A stretch of DNA of 64,000 nucleotides from Deinobacterium chartae (lineage in GTDB: Bacteria; Deinococcota; Deinococci; Deinococcales; Deinococcaceae). The translations under genes were made by a program, and so were the position numbers. Each line of letters begins with the position of its first letter. Position 1 is the stretch's first letter. Below are positions 23,611 through 31,703 of the stretch, in pieces. The notes beneath the pieces are model-generated. The model was given only the letters and a program-made list of their open reading frames with translations, was not told the origin of the DNA and made no database searches. The stretch spans positions 1 through 64,000 of the forward strand of contig NZ_JACHHG010000005.1 of NCBI RefSeq assembly GCF_014202645.1, written 5' to 3'.

Positions 23611-25349
23611 CCGAACCCTTCCAAGCGATCAATTACGCCCGCGTCCTGGATCACCGCACCAAGATGGTGGTCCTGTTCGGGGTCCTGATGTGTATGCTGC
23701 TGGCCGCCTTAGACCAGACCATCGTCGCCACCGCGCTGCCGCGTATCGCGAGCGAACTGAACGGCCTCAACCTGTACTCTTGGGTAACGACCGCCTACCT
23801 GCTGGCCTCGACCGCGCTGGTGCCGATCTACGGCAAGCTCAGCGACCTCTACGGCCGCAAGCCGGTGCTGGTCTTTGGGGTGGTGGTCTTCCTGATCGCC
23901 AGCGCCCTGTGCGGAGCCGCAGGCGAGCCGTTTTTGGGCGACCTGTTCGGCGGCGGCATGATGCAGCTGGTGGTCTTCCGCGCGCTGCAAGGCGTCGGTG
24001 GCGCAGCCATCACCGGCATCGCTTTCTCGATCGTGGCCGACCTGTTCGAGGGCCCCGACCGCGCCAAGTACCAGGGGCTGTTCGGAGCGGTCTTCGGGCT
24101 TGCCAGCGTGGTCGGTCCGCTGCTGGGCGGTTTCCTCACCGATACGGTGTCGTGGCGCTGGGTCTTTTACGTCAACCTGCCGCTTGGCCTGGTGGCCCTG
24201 GCCTTCTTGCTCCTGAAGATGCCGCGTCTGGCCAGCGGCCTGCGCGCCAGCATCGACTACCTGGGCGCGGTGCTGATCGTGGTCTTCTCGATTCCCCTGC
24301 TGCTCGCCATGACCTGGGGCTCCGAGGGCACCCACGCCTGGAGCAGCAGCCTGATCCTGGGTCTGTTCGCGCTCAGCGCCGTGGCCCTGCTGACGTTCCT
24401 GTGGGTTCAGACCCGCGTTCCAAGCCCGATCCTGCCGCTGAGCCTGTTCAAGAACCTCACCTACACCTGGGTGACCATCACCCGGTTCCTGCTCGGTGCG
24501 TTCTTCCTGGGCGCCATCGTGTACCTGTCGCTGTTTGCGGTGAACGTGCTGGGAGTCAGCGCGACCAGCGCCGGCACCGTGACGCTGCCGCTGACCCTCG
24601 GCCTGATCCTCTCGGCGCAGCTGAGCGGCATGCTGGCCGCCCGCATCGGCAAGTACAAACCGCTGGTCCTGGGCGGCATGATCCTGGCGACCCTGGGCTT
24701 CGTGTGGCTCTCGACCATCAGCGTCAATACCAGCTACTGGGCCCTGGTGCCCCCGATGCTGGTCTTGGGTCTGGGCATCGGCCCGTCCATGTCGCTGCTG
24801 AACCTCGCGGTCCAAAACGCCGTTCCCCGCCACGAGATCGGCGTAGCGACCTCGAGCGGGCAGTTCTTTCAGCAGATGGGCTCCACCATCGGCGTGGCGC
24901 TGTTCGGCGCGGTGCTGACCGCCTCGCTGACCGACCAGATGCAGAGCAACCTCGGTCGGGTCCAGCAGCAGCTTCCGCCCGAGATTCGCGCTCAGATCAC
25001 TGCGCTGGGTCAGGCGCAAGGCGGCGAGGGCAGCATGCGCAGCAGCTTCGACGCCGACGCGGTGAAGCAGCAGGTGGAGCAGAGCATCCACCGCAGCTTC
25101 GAGCAGCAGCGCCAGGCCCGGCCCGAGAGCGCCGCTGCCCTCGAGGCCGCCGAGCAACGGGCGGTGAGCGAGGCCAGGGGTGCGGTGGACCAGGTCGGCA
25201 GCGCCATCAAACAGAGCTTCGCCTACAGCATCGCGCGCATCTACTTCTGGGGCATCTTCGTCGCCCTGCTGGCACTGGCTGCCGTCTTGTGCCTGCCGAA
25301 CGGCGGCCTCGAGGAACGCAGGGCCGCTCCCCCGGCTGCCGGTCACTGA
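23607..25349 (+). CDS. DHA2-family MFS multidrug efflux pump
   Basis: A 580-residue membrane transporter of the EmrB/QacA (DHA2, 14-helix) family. Helix 1 has AALDQTIVATALPRIASEL, the loop 2-3 motif is YGKLSDLYGRKPV, and helix 5 has the antiporter motif GLASVVGPLLGGFLTD. A charged 90-residue segment before the last helix (about 440-535, Gln/Arg/Ala-rich, with KQQVEQSIHRSFEQQRQ) is an insertion often seen in deinococcal members. It exports lipophilic drugs with proton exchange. Its ATG overlaps the stop of the restored MarR frame, so it belongs to a MarR-controlled operon; the frameshift there may make it constitutive. Confidence 0.93.
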   Translation: MTEPFQAINYARVLDHRTKMVVLFGVLMCMLLAALDQTIVATALPRIASELNGLNLYSWVTTAYLLASTALVPIYGKLSDLYGRKPVLVFGVVVFLIASALCGAAGEPFLGDLFGGGMMQLVVFRALQGVGGAAITGIAFSIVADLFEGPDRAKYQGLFGAVFGLASVVGPLLGGFLTDTVSWRWVFYVNLPLGLVALAFLLLKMPRLASGLRASIDYLGAVLIVVFSIPLLLAMTWGSEGTHAWSSSLILGLFALSAVALLTFLWVQTRVPSPILPLSLFKNLTYTWVTITRFLLGAFFLGAIVYLSLFAVNVLGVSATSAGTVTLPLTLGLILSAQLSGMLAARIGKYKPLVLGGMILATLGFVWLSTISVNTSYWALVPPMLVLGLGIGPSMSLLNLAVQNAVPRHEIGVATSSGQFFQQMGSTIGVALFGAVLTASLTDQMQSNLGRVQQQLPPEIRAQITALGQAQGGEGSMRSSFDADAVKQQVEQSIHRSFEQQRQARPESAAALEAAEQRAVSEARGAVDQVGSAIKQSFAYSIARIYFWGIFVALLALAAVLCLPNGGLEERRAAPPAAGH

Positions 25350-25366
25350 CTCTCCTGAACCCTTTC

Positions 25367-25402
25367 GCGTGCGCCCCGAACCGGCCGGTCCGGGGCGCAC
25401 GC
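25367..25402 (+). terminator. Terminator after the efflux pump
   Basis: A perfect 12-base stem, GCGTGCGCCCCG with CGGGGCGCACGC, lies just past the stop codon. The U tract is poor. Confidence 0.65.
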
Positions 25403-25526
25403 CTGCGTTGTGTCCCCCGCGGCCGGTCGGCAGACCGGTCCGCTCCCGGGGCCGATCATCCGAACATCATGCGCCCTGTCCTACCCTGACCTCGCTCGCC
25501 CCCTCGGGGCACCAGGAGGTTCAAAC

Positions 25527-27128
25527 ATGAAACACCCTTTGCAAATTGGAGCCATGGCTCTGCTGATCACCGCGCTGCTGAGTGCCTGCGGCGGAGGCGC
25601 CCCCCAGACCCCCGGCGGCGGAAGCAACCCCGGCCAGGGCAAGTACACGCCCAAACCCGCAACCGTGCAGGCCACCTTCCATCCGGAAGTCAGCGAAGCA
25701 ACCGAGTACACCACCGACGGGACCGAACTGAGCGTCACCGCCCCCAACGGCACGGTTTACACCCTCGAGGTGCCCGCGAACGCCCTCGAGGCCGGACAGC
25801 CCCTGCGGCTCACGCTGGCCTCGCAGGTCAGCGGTACGCCGCTGAAGTCGGTGGCCGGCGCGGTGCGCATCGAGCCCGAAGGCATGCGCTTCTACCGCCC
25901 GGCAACGCTCACCATCACCTCGCCGGTGGAGGCGGCAACAGGTCAGGTGCTGGCGGGCTTCAGCTTCGAGGCGGACGGACAGGATTTCGCGCTGACCGGT
26001 GCGGCTCAGGGCGAGGCGGGCCTGGCCGCACTCAGCGGCAGGCGCAGCGTCCAGGTACGGGTCGAGAAGGGCCGCACCTACGGAGCCGGTTACGGTACCC
26101 GCGAGGAACTCGACGCGTGGCTGGGCGCTTTCAGCCCCCGCGACATCAGCGTCATGATCAGCATGGTGGACACTTTCCCCGCCTCCGAGGTGGAGGCCAT
26201 GCTGATCAAGACCTTTGACCTGACCATTGAGCCTTACCTGGTTCAGAACAACGCCGGAGCCCTCGAGGTGCTGCTCGAGGCGTATGCCACCTGGCGTGAC
26301 CGGGTGGTGGAACGCGGCCTGGCGGACCGCGAGGCGTTCAGGAGCCGCAGCAACCTGGCCGAGTTCGCCATCAAGCGCATGGCGACCGAGCTGGCGAACA
26401 AGGTGCGGGAGAACTGCAAGGCCCCGGGCGGCGACGCGGCAGCGTGGGAAGCGCTGTACACCTTTCAGTTCATCCGCTACGCGGCCCTCAAGGTGCTCGA
26501 CGACTTAAAGCCTCTGTACGACACGATCGAGGGCTGCCTGAGCTTCGAGATCCGCCTGGACTCGACCATCGACATCAACCATTACGATCACAACCTGGTG
26601 GTGGCGAGCAGCGCCAAGGTCAGCAGCATGGTCAACGTGACTTACCGTATGAACGACGCGCTGGCCCAGGGCTTTGCCGATCTGGTGTGGAACGATTACC
26701 GCCTCACGCCGCGCAGCGACTGCAACATCCTCAACAAGACCCAAGAAGCCGGGCGTTTCTTTATCGCCAACTTCGCGCCGATGTGGACCCTGACCGAGTT
26801 CAGCCCGGCGCCCAAGAAGGCCGAGCGCAAGCCGCGCCTGCTGTACTTCGTGGGTCCGCTGCCCAAGACCAGCTGGACCGTGCAGTGCCGCCCGGCGGAC
26901 AGCGAGCCGCACCGCTGGGACAGCAACTCGGACCACTGGGGCAGCCCGTTTTTCATGGCGCACCGCGATGAAGGACCCGCTGGCCTGGTCGAGCCCACGC
27001 GTTACACCCGCTTCAACAAACCCGAGGGGGTCCTGGCGCAGTACATCTACGACCGCAAGCTCAGCTCGCCCGGTTTTGACAGCGGGCACGAGTTCTCGGT
27101 GCTCTCGATCATTCACCGGCCCAGGTAA
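25527..27128 (+). CDS. Predicted lipoprotein, unknown family
   Basis: A 533-residue predicted lipoprotein; the signal peptide ends with LLSAC followed by Gly and a Gly/Pro-rich linker. Residues about 50-190 look like a ZU5/Ig-type beta domain (VTAPNGTVYTLEVPANALEA, GAVRIEPEGMRFYRPATLTI), common in bacterial cell-surface proteins. The C-terminal 300 residues are helical with several cysteines and match nothing I know. The ATG at 25527 has AGGAGGT six bases upstream; a frame that opens 39 codons earlier is not credible. It ends in a bidirectional terminator shared with the convergent FAD oxidase gene. Confidence 0.83.
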   Translation: MKHPLQIGAMALLITALLSACGGGAPQTPGGGSNPGQGKYTPKPATVQATFHPEVSEATEYTTDGTELSVTAPNGTVYTLEVPANALEAGQPLRLTLASQVSGTPLKSVAGAVRIEPEGMRFYRPATLTITSPVEAATGQVLAGFSFEADGQDFALTGAAQGEAGLAALSGRRSVQVRVEKGRTYGAGYGTREELDAWLGAFSPRDISVMISMVDTFPASEVEAMLIKTFDLTIEPYLVQNNAGALEVLLEAYATWRDRVVERGLADREAFRSRSNLAEFAIKRMATELANKVRENCKAPGGDAAAWEALYTFQFIRYAALKVLDDLKPLYDTIEGCLSFEIRLDSTIDINHYDHNLVVASSAKVSSMVNVTYRMNDALAQGFADLVWNDYRLTPRSDCNILNKTQEAGRFFIANFAPMWTLTEFSPAPKKAERKPRLLYFVGPLPKTSWTVQCRPADSEPHRWDSNSDHWGSPFFMAHRDEGPAGLVEPTRYTRFNKPEGVLAQYIYDRKLSSPGFDSGHEFSVLSIIHRPR

Positions 27129-27145
27129 CGGCAGGCTTTCCCTGC

Positions 27146-27175
27146 AGGGCGGCTCCGATACCCCGGAGCCGCCCT
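27146..27175. terminator. Bidirectional terminator
   Basis: A perfect 12-base stem, AGGGCGGCTCCG with CGGAGCCGCCCT and loop ATACCC, lies between convergent genes that end at 27,128 and 27,180. Confidence 0.8.
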
Positions 27176-27179
27176 GTCC

Positions 27180-28790
27180 TCAGTCGAACAGGTTGCCCGG
27201 GGCCAGCTTCCAGTCCGGGTCCAGCGCGCGCTTGACCGCCCGCATCGCCTCGAGGCCCGCGTTCCCGTACAGGTCGCGCAGCAGCCGTTTCTTGACCGCG
27301 CTGCGGCCCACACCGTGCTCGGCCAGCGGCGAGCCGCCCAGCGCGCGCACCGCACGTCCAAACTCGAGGACCGCGCGCCGGGCGGGCTCCAGGTCTTCGG
27401 GGCGGTGCGGTATCAGGTTCGGATGCAAGTTGCCGTCCGAAACGTGCCCCCACACCGCGTAATCCAGGCCTGCCGCCTCGAAGCCCTGCCGGTAAATGGC
27501 GAGGGCTTGTGGCAGGTGCTCGAAGGGCACGATCATGTCGGCGCCGACCTTGGAGAGCTGCGGCTGCCCCCCGCCCTGAAGGCGCGCCAGCCTCGCGTTC
27601 AGGGCGCTCGGCACCGCTTCGCGCAGCGCCAGGAACTGCGCGGCGCGCCGCGTGTCACCGGGCAGCGCCAGTTCCGAGCGCTCCAGCAGCGCGTGCGCCT
27701 CGAGCAGGCGCGCCAGTCGGCCCAGCGGACCCAGGGGCGGGCCGTCGCCCAGGGCCGACTCGAGGTCCACCAGGGCCCGTTCCGCCTGCGCTTCGCTCAG
27801 TTCGAGCTGCACCAGCAGCAGCGCGCCGTCCGCGCGGTCCAGGCGCACCGCGCAGCGGCGGTCGGCCCCGTCCGCGCGCAGCACCTCGAGGCAGCGCGCG
27901 TCGAGGTACTCGATGGCACTCACGTCGGGCAGCTCGGGCCGCCCGCTGGCGCGCCCCTCGAGGGCCAGGGCGCGCAGCGCGGCGGTCAGCGCCAGGGCGC
28001 GCGCCTCGTCCGGGCAGGGAATCAGGGCCACGCAGCGCCGCGGCAGCGGGCGGACCACCTCGAGGGTCACTTCGGTGATCACGCCCAGGGTGCCTTCGGC
28101 CCCGATGAACAGGTCCAGCAGGTCCATGCCGGGGGCCGCGAAGTACCCGGCCGAGCACTTGGGCACCGGCGGCATGCGGTAGCCGGGGACGGGCACGCGC
28201 CGCGTTCCGGCGGGCCCGCGCAGCTCGAAGCAACCGTCCGGATGGGCCCGCACCTGACCGCGCTCGAGGTCGAGAACCTCGCCGCTGGCGAGCACCACGG
28301 TCAGGGCACAGACGCCGCCGCGCACCCCGCCGTACTTGAAGGTGGCGGGTCCGGACGCCCCGGTGGAGACCGCGCCGCCCACCTGCGCGCCCTCGAAGGT
28401 CGGGACCGGCGGGAAGCAGGCTCCGCGTTCCTCGAGGTAGCCGCGCAGGTCGCTGAGGCTCACCCCGGCCCCCGCCCGTACCCGCGCGCCCTCGAGCTCG
28501 AGCTGCGCGAAGTGCTGCAGGCTCAGCAGCGTCTCGCCGTAGGGGGTGGCCCCGCCGGTCACCGAAGACTGCGCCCCGATGGGCAGAAACGGTCCGCTCG
28601 AGCGCAGGGCGGCGGCCAGTTCGGCCTCGTTGCGCGGGCGGACCAGCGCCGCCGCGTGCCCGCCCGGCAGGTAAGCGGCGTCGGCCAGAAACCCGGCCAG
28701 CGCGTCCGGGTCACGGGTGAGCGGGGCCGAGGCCGCCGCGCCGCGGGGGGCGCGCAAGTGCGCGATGTGCGTCGCGGTTCGCAGCGCCAC
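27180..28790 (-). CDS. FAD-linked 2-hydroxyacid oxidase (GlcD/D2HGDH type)
   Basis: A 536-residue flavoprotein of the FAD-binding_4/FAD-oxidase_C (vanillyl-alcohol-oxidase) fold that oxidises D-2-hydroxyacids such as D-lactate, glycolate or D-2-hydroxyglutarate. The FAD domain is visible around PIGAQSSVTGGATPYGETLL, GAQVGGAVSTGASGPATFKY and FIGAEGTLGVITEVTLEV; the C-terminal catalytic cap has HVSDGNLHPNLIP and the AEHGVGRSAVKK motif. It is the last gene of the leftward operon, two bases after the hydroxyacid dehydrogenase. The opposite arm of the locus encodes a DUF1338 enzyme whose relatives make D-2-hydroxyglutarate, so that compound is a possible substrate (inference). Confidence 0.9.
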   Translation of the reverse strand: MALRTATHIAHLRAPRGAAASAPLTRDPDALAGFLADAAYLPGGHAAALVRPRNEAELAAALRSSGPFLPIGAQSSVTGGATPYGETLLSLQHFAQLELEGARVRAGAGVSLSDLRGYLEERGACFPPVPTFEGAQVGGAVSTGASGPATFKYGGVRGGVCALTVVLASGEVLDLERGQVRAHPDGCFELRGPAGTRRVPVPGYRMPPVPKCSAGYFAAPGMDLLDLFIGAEGTLGVITEVTLEVVRPLPRRCVALIPCPDEARALALTAALRALALEGRASGRPELPDVSAIEYLDARCLEVLRADGADRRCAVRLDRADGALLLVQLELSEAQAERALVDLESALGDGPPLGPLGRLARLLEAHALLERSELALPGDTRRAAQFLALREAVPSALNARLARLQGGGQPQLSKVGADMIVPFEHLPQALAIYRQGFEAAGLDYAVWGHVSDGNLHPNLIPHRPEDLEPARRAVLEFGRAVRALGGSPLAEHGVGRSAVKKRLLRDLYGNAGLEAMRAVKRALDPDWKLAPGNLFD

Positions 28791-28792
28791 GG

Positions 28793-29755
28793 TCAGTAGC
28801 CCAGCGCGGCGTGTCGCAGGGTGTTGTGCAGCGGCTCACCGCGCAGGTAACGCTCGAGGTTCGCGGCGAACTCCTCCACCACCCGCGCGCGGATGGCCGG
28901 GCTGCGATACGAGCAGTGCGGGGTCAGCCGCAGGTTCGGTGCGTCCCACAGCGGGCTGTCTGCGGGCAGCGGCTCCACCTCGAAAGCGTCCAGGCAGGCT
29001 CCGGCCAGCGTGCCGTCCTGCAGGGCGCGCAGCAGCTCGGCCTCTACGATCAGCCCGCCGCGCGCCAGGTTGATCAGGTAAGCACCGGGTTTCATGCGCG
29101 CCAGCTGCGCGCGGCCGATCATGTGGCGGGTCTCGGGCGTGAGCGGGCAGGTCAAGATCAGGTAGTCCGACTCGGCCAGCAGCACCTCGAGGCCCTCGGG
29201 CGGGTACACCGCGTCGAAGTCCTCGAGCGGGGCGGCCTCGCGTTTGGTCGCCAGGGTGCGCATCCCAAAAGCGCGTGCCAGCCGGGCAATGCGCGCCCCG
29301 ATCGCCCCGGCTCCGACCACGCCCACGGTGGCACCGTACAGCTCGCGGTGCATGGGGGGTTCCCAGGCGTGGCGGGTTTGTGCCTCCCGCATGGCGTCCA
29401 GGTTCTTGGCGTGCGCCAGCATCACGCCCAGGGCGAACTCGGCCATCGGCGTGTTCATGACGGCGGCCGAGCGGCTCACCGTGATGGCGCGCTCGGTCAC
29501 TTCGGGCACCATCACCCAGTCAAAGCCGGCCGAGCCGGTGTGAATCCACTCGAGGCGCGGGGCGGCGCGCAGCAGGCGGCTGAGCTGCGGTTTGCCCATC
29601 CCGCCGCAGAGGATCGCGTCGGCTTCGGCAGCCCGCGCGGGCAGGTGGGCGTCTTTTTCGAGCTGCACGAAGCGCACCTCGGGAAAGCGCGCGAAAAGCG
29701 GGGCGGTGTCGTGGGTTTCGTAGAGGTGGCTGAGCAAGACGGTCGCAGAGGGCAT
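28793..29755 (-). CDS. D-isomer-specific 2-hydroxyacid dehydrogenase
   Basis: A 320-residue NAD(P)-dependent enzyme that interconverts 2-oxo and D-2-hydroxy acids. The nucleotide-binding fold shows GATVGVVGAGAIGARIARLA (residues about 142-161), followed by the conserved LTPETRHMIGRAQLARMKPG and NLARGGLIVEAELLRAL segments, and the catalytic trio includes the terminal histidine in LTPHCSYRSP. HCSYR replaces the more usual HxAG, as in some glyoxylate/hydroxypyruvate-type members. The ATG at 29755 has GGGAG six bases upstream; the frame is open further upstream only as a shadow of the permease gene. It lies between an ABC permease (14 bases) and the FAD oxidase (2 bases), so it belongs to the operon. 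Confidence 0.9.
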   Translation of the reverse strand: MPSATVLLSHLYETHDTAPLFARFPEVRFVQLEKDAHLPARAAEADAILCGGMGKPQLSRLLRAAPRLEWIHTGSAGFDWVMVPEVTERAITVSRSAAVMNTPMAEFALGVMLAHAKNLDAMREAQTRHAWEPPMHRELYGATVGVVGAGAIGARIARLARAFGMRTLATKREAAPLEDFDAVYPPEGLEVLLAESDYLILTCPLTPETRHMIGRAQLARMKPGAYLINLARGGLIVEAELLRALQDGTLAGACLDAFEVEPLPADSPLWDAPNLRLTPHCSYRSPAIRARVVEEFAANLERYLRGEPLHNTLRHAALGY

Positions 29756-29769
29756 GTGGGCTCCCAAGG

Positions 29770-30669
29770 TCAGGCGCGGCTGCGCATGCGGGGGTCTAAG
29801 GCGTCGCGCAGCACGTCGCCGAGCGAGTTGAAGGCCATCACGCTGGCCAGGATCATCACGCCCGGGTAGACGGCGAGCTGCGGCGCGCTGAACACGTAGT
29901 TCTGGCTGGCGGTGAGCATGTTGCCCCAACTGGCCTCGGGCGGCAGGATGCCCAGGCCCAGGAAGGACAAGCTGGCCTCGAGCAGCATCACGTCGCCCAC
30001 TCCGATGGTGGTCGCGACGATCAACGAGGGCAGCACCTGCGGCAGCAGGTGGCGTACCATCACCCGGGCGTCGCTGGCCCCCAGGCTCTGCGCGGCGGTC
30101 ACGAACTCGAGGTTCTTGACCCGCAGCACCTCGCCGCGAATCAGGCGGGCAGGACCCATCCAGCGGGTGCAGGCGAGTGCCGCGATCAGCACGGCGGGGC
30201 TCGAGCCCCAGATGGCAACTACGGCCAGCAGCAGAAAGAAGGTGGGAATCGAGAGCGCTCCGTCGGTAAAACGCATGATCACGCGGTCGAGCGTGCCGCC
30301 GAAGTAGCCGGAGATCAGGCCGACCGCCGCGCCCAGCAGGGCGGTGAGCAGCGCGGCACACAGGCCCACTGCCAGCGAGACGCGTCCGCCTGCGATCAGG
30401 CGCGCGAGGACGTCGCGGCCGTTTTCGTCGGTGCCCAGCCAGTGCTGGGGATTCGGTGCAGCGAGCGGCTGGGTCAGGTCGATGCGGGTGGCCGAGGGCA
30501 GCGGCAGCCAGGGGGACAAGGCCACCACGCTGCCAACGATCAGCAGGAACAGCGTGCCGAACAGCGCCATGCGGTTGCGCAGCAGGGCGCGCAGCAGCGG
30601 TGGGGTGCGCCGGGGGCGGCGGCGGCGGGGTGGAGCGGCAGCGGGCAGGGTCACGGTGGGCCTCGACAC
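29770..30669 (-). CDS. Peptide-type ABC transporter permease (DppC-like)
   Basis: An integral membrane permease of about 299 residues. After an Arg/Pro-rich N-terminus come LLRNRMALFGTLFLLIVGSV (first helix) and the DppC family hallmarks, HWLGTDENGRDVLARLIAG and, near the end, the EAA loop AAQSLGASDARVMVRHLLPQ with LSFLGLGILPPEASWGNML. The start is uncertain: GTG at 30669, two bases after the previous stop, or GTG at 30654. It forms the channel with the DppB-like protein and takes substrate from the binding protein at 31704-33320. No ABC ATPase gene is in this operon. Confidence 0.9.
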   Translation of the reverse strand: MSRPTVTLPAAAPPRRRRPRRTPPLLRALLRNRMALFGTLFLLIVGSVVALSPWLPLPSATRIDLTQPLAAPNPQHWLGTDENGRDVLARLIAGGRVSLAVGLCAALLTALLGAAVGLISGYFGGTLDRVIMRFTDGALSIPTFFLLLAVVAIWGSSPAVLIAALACTRWMGPARLIRGEVLRVKNLEFVTAAQSLGASDARVMVRHLLPQVLPSLIVATTIGVGDVMLLEASLSFLGLGILPPEASWGNMLTASQNYVFSAPQLAVYPGVMILASVMAFNSLGDVLRDALDPRMRSRA

Positions 30670-30671
30670 GG

Positions 30672-31616
30672 TCAGTACCGGATGCGGGGATCGATCCAGC
30701 CGTACAGCAGGTCGATCAGGAGGTTGCTGGCGATCACGGCGGCGGATACGAACAGCGTGACCCCCAAAATCAGGGGCGTGTCGCGCCCGATCGCGGCGTT
30801 TACCGCCATCGAGCCGATGCCGGGCCAGGCGAACAGCGCCTCGATCACAGCGGCTCCGCCCACCAGGCGCGGCAGCGAGAGCCCCACGATGGTCAGAATC
30901 GGGATCAGGGCGTTGCGCAGGATGTGCTTGAGCTGCACCTGCCGCTCGGGTAACCCCTTGCTGCGCGCGGTGCGCACGTAATCCTGGTGCATGTTCTCCA
31001 GCCAGCTCGAGCGGATGTAGCGCATCAGTTCGGCGGTGTTGGTGCTGGCCAGCACCACGGCGGGCAGAACCAGGTACGACAGGCGGTCGAGCAGCGAGAA
31101 CTCGCTGCCCACCGTCTGCATGCCGGCACCGGGCAGCCAGCCCAGCCGCACCGAGAACAGCAAAATCAACAAGATGCCCAGCCAGAAGCTGGGGGTGGCC
31201 AGCCCCACGAAACTCAGGAAGCTCAGCGCCTGGTCGAGCGGGCTGCCCGGGAAGCGGGCGGCGGTCACTCCGGCTACGAAGCCGATCACCACGGTCAGGA
31301 CCAGCGCGGTGATCCCCAGCAGCAGCGTGGCGGGCAGGCGCTCGAGGATCATCTCGAGGACCGGACGCTGAAAGTTGAACGAGCTGCTCAAGTCGCCCTG
31401 CAGCATCCGTCCGAGCCACTGCGCGTACTGCACCAGGACCGGCTGGTCCAGGCCGTAGCTGCGTTCGACCGTCGCGCGCACCTCGGGGTCGAGGTTGGGG
31501 TCGGCCAGGATGCCCAGACTGCCCGGCGCGGCCTGAATCAGAAAAAAGGTGCCAGAGAGCACGACGAACAGCACCAGCAGGCTGGCCGCACCCTGACGGA
31601 TCAGATACGGAAACAT
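30672..31616 (-). CDS. Peptide-type ABC transporter permease (DppB-like)
   Basis: A 314-residue permease with six helices. It starts with the DppB-type first helix (YLIRQGAASLLVLFVVLSGT), has the family's periplasmic loop (DPEVRATVERSYGLDQPVLV) and the EAA loop (YVRTARSKGLPERQVQLKHI), and ends LYGWIDPRIRY, which is characteristic. It is encoded 87 bases behind the binding protein gene, with a strong intercistronic hairpin between, and pairs with the DppC-like permease. Confidence 0.93.
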   Translation of the reverse strand: MFPYLIRQGAASLLVLFVVLSGTFFLIQAAPGSLGILADPNLDPEVRATVERSYGLDQPVLVQYAQWLGRMLQGDLSSSFNFQRPVLEMILERLPATLLLGITALVLTVVIGFVAGVTAARFPGSPLDQALSFLSFVGLATPSFWLGILLILLFSVRLGWLPGAGMQTVGSEFSLLDRLSYLVLPAVVLASTNTAELMRYIRSSWLENMHQDYVRTARSKGLPERQVQLKHILRNALIPILTIVGLSLPRLVGGAAVIEALFAWPGIGSMAVNAAIGRDTPLILGVTLFVSAAVIASNLLIDLLYGWIDPRIRY

Positions 31617-31667
31617 CGCACCCTCTCCTTTCTCGCGGGTCTCCCCGGTGGGGCCGCAGAATACCGG

Positions 31668-31698
31668 GGCGGGAACCCGGGGTCGCCGGGTTCCCGCC
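31668..31698 (-). other. Intercistronic hairpin after the binding-protein gene
   Basis: A perfect 13-base stem, GGCGGGAACCCGG with CCGGGTTCCCGCC and a five-base loop, begins five bases past the binding-protein stop codon. It lacks a U tract. Such hairpins stabilise the upstream message or cause partial termination, which would give the usual excess of binding protein over permease. Confidence 0.7.
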
Positions 31699-31703
31699 GG
31701 GCC

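Noticed and set aside
29756-30361. Upstream extension of the 2-hydroxyacid dehydrogenase frame
   Set aside because: It is a shadow of the DppC-like permease gene; the ATG at 29755 has its own ribosome binding site and gives a normal-length enzyme.
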